DNA of 64,000 bases, from positions 272,155 through 336,154 of the forward strand of contig JACABB010000001.1 in assembly GCA_013376985.1 (NCBI GenBank). The letters are read 5' to 3'. Positions within the stretch are counted from its first letter, which is position 1; every line of letters starts with the position of its first letter. The notes below the pieces were generated by a model that searched no databases, was not told the DNA's origin, and was given only the letters and a program-made list of their open reading frames with translations. This DNA comes from Bacteroidales bacterium. Lineage in GTDB: Bacteria > Bacteroidota > Bacteroidia > Bacteroidales > Tenuifilaceae. Below are positions 8,743 to 16,687 of the stretch, piece by piece. Position numbers and translations under genes: made by a program.

Positions 8743-9417
8743 TTACTCCTTGTCGTTGGTATTCAATTGTTTTTTCAATAATATCTTTTTATTTGATGGT
8801 AGATAATTGATAATCTCTTGGTTTTTGGCCTCTTGGGTCATTATCACTTTAAAATTTGCCTTTTCGTATGTTTTAATAGAGGGTGTATTGCAACTAAATA
8901 TTTGTGCGTATACCTCTGAAACATCGGGTTTCGATTTTGATAGCCTGTTGATAATCTCGTCATTCAAAATACCCAATAATTTTTTTCCTCTATGTTCTTT
9001 TGAAACATAACCAGCTCCAATTTGAATGGAATTGGGAGTGTATTCAATATGTATCTCACTAATCAGAGAATTAACTAACGCCGCTTTTGCTATATTTTCT
9101 TTGGGTAAAACAAAATTCAATAAATTCCCTTTTAGTTGAGTTGATGAAATCCCTTGGTCTCCCTCTATCCATGCGCTTAGGGCTGCCGCTACAACCCCAT
9201 TGACTTCAGCAACCAGAAAACTTGAAACGGATAACTCACACCCGTCAATCTCCTCCAAAAGCATTTCTTCAAGATATTTAGCAACCATAGCCTCGGATAA
9301 GCCAAATATTGTTGAATATGATAAACGATCTGTTCCGCTTTTTTCAGCCTCAATAATAGTTTCAACTAAAAAAGGTATATCTGCTATTGTTGCGGTTCTA
9401 ATAACAATTTCTTCCAT
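8743..9417 (-). CDS. Module A: GNAT-family N-acetyltransferase
   Basis: The protein has 224 residues. The opening IRTATIADIPFLVETI is a typical GNAT beta1-alpha1 start. Motif A is visible as GAGYVSKEHRGKKLLGILNDEI near residue 150. The acetyl-CoA pyrophosphate loop, normally R-x-x-G-x-G/A, reads R-G-K-K-L-L here, a departure the module B counterpart does not share. A typical C-terminal SIKTYEKANFKVI segment follows. It is a cytoplasmic enzyme. Given its place between the adenylation and carrier genes, acetylation of the amino group of the carrier-bound amino acid is an attractive guess. Acetylation of a sugar amine is the main alternative. Confidence 0.78.
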   Translation of the reverse strand: MEEIVIRTATIADIPFLVETIIEAEKSGTDRLSYSTIFGLSEAMVAKYLEEMLLEEIDGCELSVSSFLVAEVNGVVAAALSAWIEGDQGISSTQLKGNLLNFVLPKENIAKAALVNSLISEIHIEYTPNSIQIGAGYVSKEHRGKKLLGILNDEIINRLSKSKPDVSEVYAQIFSCNTPSIKTYEKANFKVIMTQEAKNQEIINYLPSNKKILLKKQLNTNDKE

Positions 9418-9424
9418 AACCGAT

Positions 9425-10912
9425 TTATAAAAAGGTTTTTAGCGAAATCCGATCCGTTTTACCATTGGCGTTTAATGGAAAAATATCTTTTACAATAATT
9501 TTCGAGGGAATCATATACGAGGGTATCTTTCGAATTAAATAATCAATTAGCCTTTCATTATCACTAAATTCACCTTCAACAAAAAGAGCTATTTCCATGT
9601 TCTCGTTTTGTGCGGGATAGGCTATTGCAACAGCATTCTGTCCCGATAAAAACTCTCGAACATGATATTCAATTTCACCAAGTTCCACTCTGTACCCTTG
9701 TATTTTAACCTGATAGTCTAAACGACCAGCCAGCATGATATCACCATCATTATCAAAGTAGCAGGAGTCGCCGGTTTTGTAGTATCGCTTAATAGCATTT
9801 CCCTCTTTAAGTTCAAAAAAACACTCTGCATTTTTTTCCTCGTTTTGCCAGTACCCCGGTGTAATTTGATCCCCAGAAACACATAGCTCTCCTCGTTGAT
9901 TTTCTCCTAATAATTTCTTGTTTTCGTCAACTATTATTGCACTTAAGCCATTCATGGGTCGACCAATCGATAACATGCCATTAAGCTGCTTGTTAACCCC
10001 GTGTCTATTATACTGATTGTATGTGCAATAGATTGTTGCTTCCGTTGGGCCATAAAAATCGTATATTTCTGCGTGGGGAATACATTTTGCCCATTCGTCT
10101 ATTAGACTGAGGGGTGAGGCTTCCGCTGTTAATATATTATACCTCATGCTGGGAATATTGATTTCATCAAAATACGGACGCAGATACCTTATCATCGAGG
10201 GAGCCATCGCACCAAAGGTGATTTGATGATCTTCTAACAAACCATACACGTAACTATACTTAATACGATCATGGGGAATTGTGAACGTACAAGCACCTCT
10301 TGTTAAGGGAACTAGGAATGACTGAACAGAAACATCAAATGTTAAATCAAAGCATTGAAGGCATTTATCATTCTGATCTACAATAAAACCAACATCCCAA
10401 AAAGATTTCATGAACGAACCAACATTCCCCCTTGTGATTTGAACCCCTTTGGGTTTTCCCGTACTCCCCGAAGTAAATAATATGTAAGACAAAGTATCAT
10501 CAGGTACTTGCTTATATTTTAGGTTAATCTCCTCATCTTTAAGGCTTGAACTGTTAATTAATGCTATCTTATTATATTCCTTATTGCCTGTTGAATCGAT
10601 TAATAAATGAACATCCGCCTGTGAAATAATCTCAACGCTTCTCTCGTGTGGTTGCTGTGGGTGTATTGGAACATATGCATATCCCTCCAACCATATTGCA
10701 AAAATTGAGGCATAGGTTTCGATATCATCATTAACAACTAACCCAATGTTTTCAATATTCGCTTCTTGTTTCTGGATAGCCCGCCTAATCTTTGAAATAC
10801 TCGTTGCAAATTCCTTATATGTATAAAATTTTTCATTGATGCAAAATGCGTTATTCTGTGCAAATTTATCAACGGCTTCAAGAAGCGGATTTAGTACATA
10901 TTTATCAAACAT
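9425..10912 (-). CDS. Module A: amino-acid adenylation enzyme (DltA-like, ANL superfamily)
   Basis: The protein has 495 residues, a free-standing adenylation domain with no condensation domain or fused carrier. Core motifs are A3 YILFTSGSTGKPKG at 142-155, the alpha-amine-binding Asp192 in FDVS, A5 YGPTEAT at 287-293, YKTGD, GRLDYQVKIQGYRVELGEIE, and the catalytic lysine of A10 (NANGKTDR, Lys485). The Asp in FDVS argues for an amino-acid substrate rather than a fatty acid. Mapped pocket positions 235/236/239/299/301 (GrsA numbering) read D, V, Q, Y, F, unlike module B. It should activate an amino acid with ATP and load the carrier at 8045-8284. It is the first gene of module A, after a 180-base gap. 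Confidence 0.88.
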   Translation of the reverse strand: MFDKYVLNPLLEAVDKFAQNNAFCINEKFYTYKEFATSISKIRRAIQKQEANIENIGLVVNDDIETYASIFAIWLEGYAYVPIHPQQPHERSVEIISQADVHLLIDSTGNKEYNKIALINSSSLKDEEINLKYKQVPDDTLSYILFTSGSTGKPKGVQITRGNVGSFMKSFWDVGFIVDQNDKCLQCFDLTFDVSVQSFLVPLTRGACTFTIPHDRIKYSYVYGLLEDHQITFGAMAPSMIRYLRPYFDEINIPSMRYNILTAEASPLSLIDEWAKCIPHAEIYDFYGPTEATIYCTYNQYNRHGVNKQLNGMLSIGRPMNGLSAIIVDENKKLLGENQRGELCVSGDQITPGYWQNEEKNAECFFELKEGNAIKRYYKTGDSCYFDNDGDIMLAGRLDYQVKIQGYRVELGEIEYHVREFLSGQNAVAIAYPAQNENMEIALFVEGEFSDNERLIDYLIRKIPSYMIPSKIIVKDIFPLNANGKTDRISLKTFL

Positions 10913-11092
10913 TATCTTCTTATTAGGTTTTTAAGAACTTAGGAATCATTTGATCCTTGTAATAAATATATTATTTGATTTGTTTTAAAAATAACTTAAT
11001 AACATATGATCTGTATTCCTTTTTTTATTCTGGAGCGAATAAGATTCAATATAATCTAACTATTAAAAAGTGTTTTATAATAACCTTAACAC
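10913..11092. other. Intergenic gap between the two modules
   Basis: This 180-base AT-rich interval is the longest break inside the 16-kb run of surface-glycan genes. I see no TAnnTTTG box on the minus strand and no coding potential. Its upstream end holds a 7-bp inverted repeat (AAGTGTT at 11068-11074, AACACTT at 11088-11094) that overlaps the stop of the module B SGNH gene and is followed on the minus strand by a short T run. This could be a weak attenuator between the modules. The helix is AU-rich and the loop is 13 bases, so I hold this loosely. Confidence 0.35.
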
Positions 11093-12058
11093 TTACTTAT
11101 TAGGAGTTAAAACTTCTAATTTACAATCCAATAAATCTTTATTAATTATGGCTGATAGTTTTGTTGATAATAGAGTTGCCCCATTAATATTTAAATGACC
11201 CCCGTCCACAAAATACTCCTCCCTTTTAGTAAAAGAAGAATCTTGTATATAATTCATAATGGGTGTTTTATATTGCTTACAAATAGAATTAACTACTTCT
11301 ATAGAACTTGTGGTGTTAATATCTGAGAAATAATACGGTGAGAAAACTACATATAACCTAATGCCTTTTTCTTTTGATATTTTTATAAATTGATTAAGAA
11401 AGCTCACTCTATTAGTATCCAATTTAGGATCATTTACCAGAGTGCTTATTTTTGTTTTTGCCGTGTTTAGTGTGTCAAAAAGAGGTACAAACCCTTTGTC
11501 AATAAATGACTTTTCTTTATTGGGTATCATTCCTGTTATTATAGTTAATAGCATTGAGTTATATGAATATGTTTTCGAGATGCATTTTATTTTTTCATAT
11601 TTGCTTTTTAACCTTAAAACATCTATCATCTCAGGGTACTTGCGTAAATAGGGCAAAAGGATTGAAAAGCGATCATATCCGTTTGAGGTTGTTAGTTCAT
11701 TTGGAGCGATATTTAAAATAATGACCTTAGGAGTATATCTTTTAAGAATTCCTTTTAAAATAGCTGTGTGATAAAGGATGTCCATACCGTCCCTACCCTC
11801 ATTATATACTGTTAAATTTAATTGTTTCTCTAGCACAACAGGACTGTAATGATGGTTAGCACTTGAAGATCCAAAGATTAGTACTTCTGCATTCGTTTTT
11901 TCAAGACCATATGTTGTCCTATAAAAAAGCCCTGTTTTTTGATTAAAATATAATTTTTCAAGTATTCCACCACATATAAAGTCTAAAGAAGCCAATACCG
12001 CTAAAAAAATAATTATTCTTATTATCAATTTAATTATTTGGCTTTTAAAATGAATCAT
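11093..12058 (-). CDS. Module B: SGNH/DltD-like membrane-anchored protein
   Basis: The protein has 321 residues and is a paralogue of 5619-6596. A membrane segment spans about residues 9-31. VLIFGSSSANHHYSP aligns with the module A nucleophile region (Ser65 by position). DGGHLNINGATLL near the C-terminus gives Asp285 and His288. Both paralogues share the EKLYFNQKTG/RKLYFNQKEG stretch after the anchor and an IRFNID/IITGMI-type central part that is less conserved. The role inferred is extracytoplasmic transfer of the acyl group onto a glycan in partnership with the MBOAT encoded 6 bases upstream. Overall identity with module A looks moderate, so the duplication is not recent. Confidence 0.75.
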   Translation of the reverse strand: MIHFKSQIIKLIIRIIIFLAVLASLDFICGGILEKLYFNQKTGLFYRTTYGLEKTNAEVLIFGSSSANHHYSPVVLEKQLNLTVYNEGRDGMDILYHTAILKGILKRYTPKVIILNIAPNELTTSNGYDRFSILLPYLRKYPEMIDVLRLKSKYEKIKCISKTYSYNSMLLTIITGMIPNKEKSFIDKGFVPLFDTLNTAKTKISTLVNDPKLDTNRVSFLNQFIKISKEKGIRLYVVFSPYYFSDINTTSSIEVVNSICKQYKTPIMNYIQDSSFTKREEYFVDGGHLNINGATLLSTKLSAIINKDLLDCKLEVLTPNK

Positions 12059-12064
12059 ACGTTA

Positions 12065-13489
12065 TTAGAATTGAAAATAGATAAACTGACTTCCATCAAA
12101 TACACCAACCAGCATAATCAAAATTAACAGTACACCATATAAAAAGGATCTAATAATAAAAAATCTGGAAGGAATGATAAAAATGTCATGCCCTTTAAAT
12201 TCAACAAAGATGTCTCTTAAGAGTATTATTAATATTCCAAATAATGAATATAATATAAAGGCGGCAGAGCCATAGTAAATTTTTCCCACGGGGTTAAAAA
12301 TCATTTTAATAATATCGCTCGCTTGCTCTATTGATGAGGCTCTAAATAATATTAGGGATAATGTAATTGTTGAAAAACTAAACAGTAATCCTAAAATAAT
12401 TGTTAGATAACTGGGGGTTTTCTTAAAAATCTTTCTTCTCCATTTAAGTGATAATAACTCTATTGATATTATTATTCCCTGAATAATGCCAAATAATACA
12501 AATGTCCATGTTGCCCCATGCCAAATACCAACAATAACAAAACTAATGAAAAGGGCTAGAATAATTCCTTTTTTCCCATAATCACGAAGCTGTAATGTTA
12601 GTGGGTTATATATGTATTCATTTACCCACGATGATAAAGAAATGTGCCATCTTCTCCAAAATTCTGTTATTGAAACTGAAAATAATGGTCGCTTAAAGTT
12701 TTCCATTAAATTAAATCCCAATGTTTTTGCTAATCCTCTGGCAATATCTGTATAGCCTGAAAAATCGGCATAAACCTGAAATGTATACAAAACAGAACTT
12801 AAAAGAATAGTTTTTCCAGAATGATAATGAGGATCAACGGAGTTAACGTAAATTGCTATTCTATCAGCAACAACCAACTTTTGAAAGAGGCCCCAAATAA
12901 TTAGTTTTGCTCCTTCTGAAAAATTTGATGTAGAAATACCTTTTGCTTCATTTATTTGTGGAAGAAAAGATTGAGCCCTCTCTATTGGTCCGGCAAGCAA
13001 TTTGGGAAAAAAGAAAATATAACTAACAAATGATGTTAAATTCCTTTCAGCACTTATATTCTCTAGTTTCACATCTATTAAATAGGATAGTGCAGAAAAG
13101 GTGTAAAATGATATCCCAAGAGGTAAAATTAAATTAAGTTGTGGAAGTTTTTGAATCAAGCCCAGCACATCACTTAAATTATTAATATTTGATATAAAAA
13201 AGTTGAAGTATTTAAAAAAGAATAAATTTGAAATATTTATAAAAATCCCTAGTATAAAATAAATTTGAATTTTATCGGGATTTTCTTTTTTATCGATTTG
13301 AATCCCAATAAAATAGTTTAATATTGAAATTACCGAAATAATTAATAATGAAAAGGGGCTTGAGTATAAAATAAAAAAAACACTTGCCGTTATCAAAACT
13401 AATTTCGGATAACTGCTTTGCCTAATCAAATAAAAAAGAAGAATAACTAAAGGGAAAAAAAGGAGAAAAGAAAAAGAATTAAAAAGCAT
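12065..13489 (-). CDS. Module B: MBOAT-family O-acyltransferase (DltB/AlgI-like)
   Basis: The protein has 474 residues with about ten membrane segments. Conserved blocks are LNLILPLGISFYTFSALSYL, the FKRPLFSVSITEFWRRWHIS motif, and GIWHGATWTFVLFG with the catalytic histidine. It ends in the same thirteen residues as its module A paralogue, including the terminal FIYFQF (Tyr471), although most of the rest has diverged. Such selective conservation of an extreme C-terminus suggests function, and its match to the DltX tail suggests an acyl-relay tyrosine. The gene lies 26 bases after the carrier-protein gene and 6 bases before the SGNH-like gene, so MBOAT and SGNH are probably translated together. 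Confidence 0.92.
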   Translation of the reverse strand: MLFNSFSFLLFFPLVILLFYLIRQSSYPKLVLITASVFFILYSSPFSLLIISVISILNYFIGIQIDKKENPDKIQIYFILGIFINISNLFFFKYFNFFISNINNLSDVLGLIQKLPQLNLILPLGISFYTFSALSYLIDVKLENISAERNLTSFVSYIFFFPKLLAGPIERAQSFLPQINEAKGISTSNFSEGAKLIIWGLFQKLVVADRIAIYVNSVDPHYHSGKTILLSSVLYTFQVYADFSGYTDIARGLAKTLGFNLMENFKRPLFSVSITEFWRRWHISLSSWVNEYIYNPLTLQLRDYGKKGIILALFISFVIVGIWHGATWTFVLFGIIQGIIISIELLSLKWRRKIFKKTPSYLTIILGLLFSFSTITLSLILFRASSIEQASDIIKMIFNPVGKIYYGSAAFILYSLFGILIILLRDIFVEFKGHDIFIIPSRFFIIRSFLYGVLLILIMLVGVFDGSQFIYFQF

Positions 13490-13515
13490 TCTTAAAGAGA
13501 TTTTCCAGTTCGTAA

Positions 13516-13761
13516 TTATTTAATTGTTCTTTGGGCAATTGAATCGCAAATCTTACCTACATTTTTAAATCCCATCAACTCCGTTAATTTAAATTTAATA
13601 TTAAAATGCTTCTCAATTGCAGAAATTAGCGTAGCGTGATTAAGTGAGTCCCATTCATCAATATCATTTGCTGTTGTAGTCTCAGTAACTATAATTGATG
13701 GGTTTTCGAAAACTTTTCGAACAATTGTGTTCAGTTCTTGTAAAATTTCATTTCTATCCAT
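13516..13761 (-). CDS. Module B: acyl carrier protein (DltC-like)
   Basis: The protein has 81 residues. DEWDSLNHATLISAIEKHF holds the phosphopantetheine serine (Ser39), and FKLTELMGFKNVGKI is the helix III region shared with the module A carrier (FKLKELNKMKNVGDM). It is expected to be converted to the holo form by a host phosphopantetheinyl transferase, which is not visible in this window, and loaded by the adenylation enzyme at 15108-16628. It sits between the thioesterase and MBOAT genes exactly as in module A. The flanking helices are more acidic and differ at several exposed positions, which may prevent cross-loading between modules. Confidence 0.9.
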   Translation of the reverse strand: MDRNEILQELNTIVRKVFENPSIIVTETTTANDIDEWDSLNHATLISAIEKHFNIKFKLTELMGFKNVGKICDSIAQRTIK

Positions 13762-13785
13762 AGTGTTAGATTTTATTGCTTGAAA

Positions 13786-14226
13786 CTAAAATTTGGTTTT
13801 TTCTATTTTGTTAATTGCCTCAATGAGGGTTGTTGGTACTTTTACTTTTTGCGCATTCTTAAAATCATACATCACCATTATTGATTCACCAAAGGCAGAT
13901 AATCCAGTCTTTTCGCTAAGGATAAAAAATTCGAAAGATAATTCTTCGCTAGTTATCTCCGTTATTCGCGCTCCAACTTGAATAGAATCAGGGTAAACCA
14001 AAGGAATCATATAGGTACAAGAGATTTTATGAACTACGGCACCAAAACCATTTTCTCTAAGATTTTTAAATGTATCTAACGACTCAAAGTATTTTATTTG
14101 AGCACTCTCAAAGTATTTAAAATAAACTGTGTTATTTACGTGGTTGTATGAATCCATTTCGCCCCAAGCTACTGGTATCCTAATTTTAACAGGAAAATCA
14201 TCGAGTATTTGAAGATTTGAAGTCAT
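13786..14226 (-). CDS. Module B: hotdog-fold thioesterase (4HBT family)
   Basis: The protein has 146 residues, the same length as the module A thioesterase. The signature VAWGEMDSYNHVNNTVYF keeps the catalytic-type Asp and the N-H-V-N turn, followed by FKYFESAQIKYFESL. It has no signal peptide or membrane segment, so it is cytoplasmic. It lies between the GNAT gene (109 bases upstream) and the carrier gene (24 bases downstream). Retention of a thioesterase in both copies after clear divergence suggests it is needed for each machine, most simply to clear misloaded carrier protein. Its substrate is not readable from the sequence. Confidence 0.85.
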   Translation of the reverse strand: MTSNLQILDDFPVKIRIPVAWGEMDSYNHVNNTVYFKYFESAQIKYFESLDTFKNLRENGFGAVVHKISCTYMIPLVYPDSIQVGARITEITSEELSFEFFILSEKTGLSAFGESIMVMYDFKNAQKVKVPTTLIEAINKIEKTKF

Positions 14227-14335
14227 TGTTGTTGTGCTTAATTTATTTATTCCGATTCAACAGGATTTTTCGTTAATGAAAAAGATCTTTTAGAGAAATA
14301 ATCTTAATTTAAATCTACATGAATTTAAGTAGTTT

Positions 14336-15097
14336 TTAACCCCTGCTTAGTATAACAAAATCACAAACCTTACTAAATCCAACCTTTTTGTAAACGGGTT
14401 CTCCAATACTTGTAGCCTGTAAAATTATGGGTTCATTGTTGTTTTTTTGTAAAATTTCCTCAACAGGGAGGTGTGTCATAATAAAACCAATTCCTTTGTT
14501 TCTATACTCTTTCAGCGTTCCTATGTTATATAATCCATAAACACCATCGCTATGGAATGATAGCGATGTTGCAACAGGGAGATTATTGTATAAGCCTATA
14601 TAAAGCGTAAATCTTTTATCATTTAAAAGAGCCGCAAATTTTTGCTCATTAATTTTCTTTTTTGGAAAAAATATCATTTTACATGTTTCGATCCAACTCT
14701 TAAGCATTTGTAAATTCTCAACCTTTTGAATGGCAAAATGGTCAATGTTCATCAATTGTTTTTTTGAACTTTTATCATATTCCATTCCAGACCAAACATC
14801 AACAAGTTTAAAAGAATGTTCAATTAATCCGTCTAAAATATCCGTTGGTGAAGAGTGTGGCCCAATAAGACAAAGCGAGGGGTTTGATTGACGAGTCAAG
14901 TGACGAAATAACTCTTCACTATCGACACCCTTTAAGTTAATATAATTGATGAAATTAGGCCAATCACAATTATCTGTTTTAATCCAATTATAATCAAACG
15001 ACTCACAAGAATAACTGCTATTTATATCACAAAAATAATTTAGAAAAGACCAAAGATTCTTCTCTGTTAAATATGTGATTAAATTCTCGTTTTGCAT
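14336..15097 (-). CDS. Module B: GNAT-family N-acetyltransferase
   Basis: The protein has 253 residues. The acetyltransferase core is in the C-terminal half. YIGLYNNLPVATSLSFHSDGVYGLYNIGTL leads into motif A with a canonical acetyl-CoA loop, EYRNKGIGFIMTHL (R-x-x-G-x-G). It closes with a GEPVYKKVGFSKV segment typical of GNAT enzymes. The N-terminal half is longer than in the module A enzyme and not clearly related, so this position may have been filled by a different GNAT subfamily or has diverged strongly. It lies 10 bases after the adenylation gene. I infer acetylation of the carrier-bound amino acid or of a sugar amine. Confidence 0.75.
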   Translation of the reverse strand: MQNENLITYLTEKNLWSFLNYFCDINSSYSCESFDYNWIKTDNCDWPNFINYINLKGVDSEELFRHLTRQSNPSLCLIGPHSSPTDILDGLIEHSFKLVDVWSGMEYDKSSKKQLMNIDHFAIQKVENLQMLKSWIETCKMIFFPKKKINEQKFAALLNDKRFTLYIGLYNNLPVATSLSFHSDGVYGLYNIGTLKEYRNKGIGFIMTHLPVEEILQKNNNEPIILQATSIGEPVYKKVGFSKVCDFVILSRG

Positions 15098-15107
15098 TAA
15101 ACCTTTG

Positions 15108-16628
15108 TTATATTGTGTTTTCTAGCGATTGTGCAATTTTTGCAAGAGCAATTTTATCCACTTTGCCATTTGCATTTAAGGGTATTATTTCTAGAAAGGT
15201 AACTTTTGAAGGTATCATGTAATAGGGTATTCTTCCTTTTAAAAACTCAATAATTTCGGCCTTTAAAATGTTGTTTCCTTGAACAAATAGGTGAATGTAA
15301 TAATTACCCATGCTGTTTTTTAAGGCAATGGCTATTGTTTTTTCTGTTTTCGTAATATCCCTTGCATTTTTTTCTACATCGCCTAATTCTACCCGATGTC
15401 CTTGGATTTTAACTTGTGTGTCTTTTCTTCCTACGTAGAAATAGGTGTTTTCATTATCTATAAAGACGATATCTCCCGTTCTATAAAAACGCTTATTCAT
15501 TCCATCCTTATTGTATTCAAAAAAACTTTCTGCATTTTTCTGCGGATTAAGCAGGTAACCACCTGTAAGTTGTGTTCCAGAAATACACAATTCGCCTTTA
15601 TCTCCAACCGAAACTTCTTTACCGCTATCGTCCAAAATAATACCTTCGATATTCTTAACCAGATCGCCAAGAGCCATTATATTATTATATTCTTTTTCAT
15701 TTACTCCGTCTTTATAAACATATGAATGGGTAAAAACAGTTGCTTCGGTCGGGCCATATATATTAATTATTTGCGATGATGGCGCACACTCTTGCCATAA
15801 TTTGGCTAATTCAATAGGAAAAGCTTCTCCACAAACTAAAGAATATCGGATACTTGATAGGCTAATTTCTCCAAAATACGGCTTTAAAAAAGATAACGTA
15901 GAAGGAACTACCGCTATAAAGGTTATTTCATGTTCAATCATCAGCTGTAGCCCATACATATACTTAATTTCATATTCAGGAACAGTATAAATACAAGCCC
16001 CGACACAAAGAGGTATAATAAAGGTTAGAATTGACATGTCAAAGGTCATGCTTGACATTTGTAGAAAACGGTCATTCTCATCAATTTTCCAATTAAGAAG
16101 CCAAACAGATTCGAGAAAAGCGTTTAAATTTGCTCTGCTTAAAGGTGTTCCCTTTGGTTTTCCTGTACTTCCAGATGTAAATATAACATATGCAGGATCA
16201 AGATCATTGGTGCTTGGAAATTCTAAATTTAACTCCCCTTTTGTAATATCATTTGTATATATAACATTTACCCCTTTATCTTTATAAAAAATATCGTTTT
16301 CTGTTTTGTGACTAGTAAGAATTACTTTAATCTCTGCCTGTTGTATTGTTTCGAAATTTCGTTCGTTTGGGCTTAGGGGGTTTAATGGAACATAACCGTA
16401 TCCACAGAGTAGTACCGAGATACACGATACATATGATTCAAAATCTTCGTTAATAATTACACCAATATGTTTAGGATTAATAGTATGCAAATGGGGTAAG
16501 AGCGCTGTTTTTATATCAGTTATTTTTATCCCTACGTCTTTATAGGTATAATGTCTTCCCTTAATGTAAAAAGCATTTCGATCCTGATGTTTTTGAATCG
16601 ACTCTATAATATTATTAATCATTTGCAT
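15108..16628 (-). CDS. Module B: amino-acid adenylation enzyme (DltA-like, ANL superfamily)
   Basis: The protein has 506 residues and is a free-standing adenylation domain. A3 is YVIFTSGSTGKPKG (147-160), the alpha-amine Asp is Asp196 in FDMS, A5 is YGPTEAT at 291-297, A7 is YRTGD, A8 is GRKDTQVKIQGHRVELGDVE, and the A10 lysine is Lys489 in NANGKVD. Mapped GrsA pocket positions 235/236/239/299/301 read D, M, L, I, I. The conserved Asp again points to an amino acid, and the hydrophobic pocket differs from module A. It is the first gene of module B and is preceded by 59 bases after the VanZ-like gene. It should load the carrier at 13516-13761. Confidence 0.88.
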   Translation of the reverse strand: MQMINNIIESIQKHQDRNAFYIKGRHYTYKDVGIKITDIKTALLPHLHTINPKHIGVIINEDFESYVSCISVLLCGYGYVPLNPLSPNERNFETIQQAEIKVILTSHKTENDIFYKDKGVNVIYTNDITKGELNLEFPSTNDLDPAYVIFTSGSTGKPKGTPLSRANLNAFLESVWLLNWKIDENDRFLQMSSMTFDMSILTFIIPLCVGACIYTVPEYEIKYMYGLQLMIEHEITFIAVVPSTLSFLKPYFGEISLSSIRYSLVCGEAFPIELAKLWQECAPSSQIINIYGPTEATVFTHSYVYKDGVNEKEYNNIMALGDLVKNIEGIILDDSGKEVSVGDKGELCISGTQLTGGYLLNPQKNAESFFEYNKDGMNKRFYRTGDIVFIDNENTYFYVGRKDTQVKIQGHRVELGDVEKNARDITKTEKTIAIALKNSMGNYYIHLFVQGNNILKAEIIEFLKGRIPYYMIPSKVTFLEIIPLNANGKVDKIALAKIAQSLENTI

Positions 16629-16687
16629 GCTTTTAAAGATGCATAAAAGTATTTTTAGAAAACCCTTAGGAGTGATTAATACGCTTT

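Noticed and set aside
5619-16628. Nonribosomal peptide synthetase cluster
   Set aside because: There are no condensation or fused thioesterase domains, and the carrier proteins are free-standing. MBOAT and SGNH partners fit a Dlt-like transfer system better.
5619-16628. A separate DltX-like small gene
   Set aside because: I examined the gaps between MBOAT, SGNH and adenylation genes and saw no room or frame for one. The motif is at the MBOAT C-termini instead.
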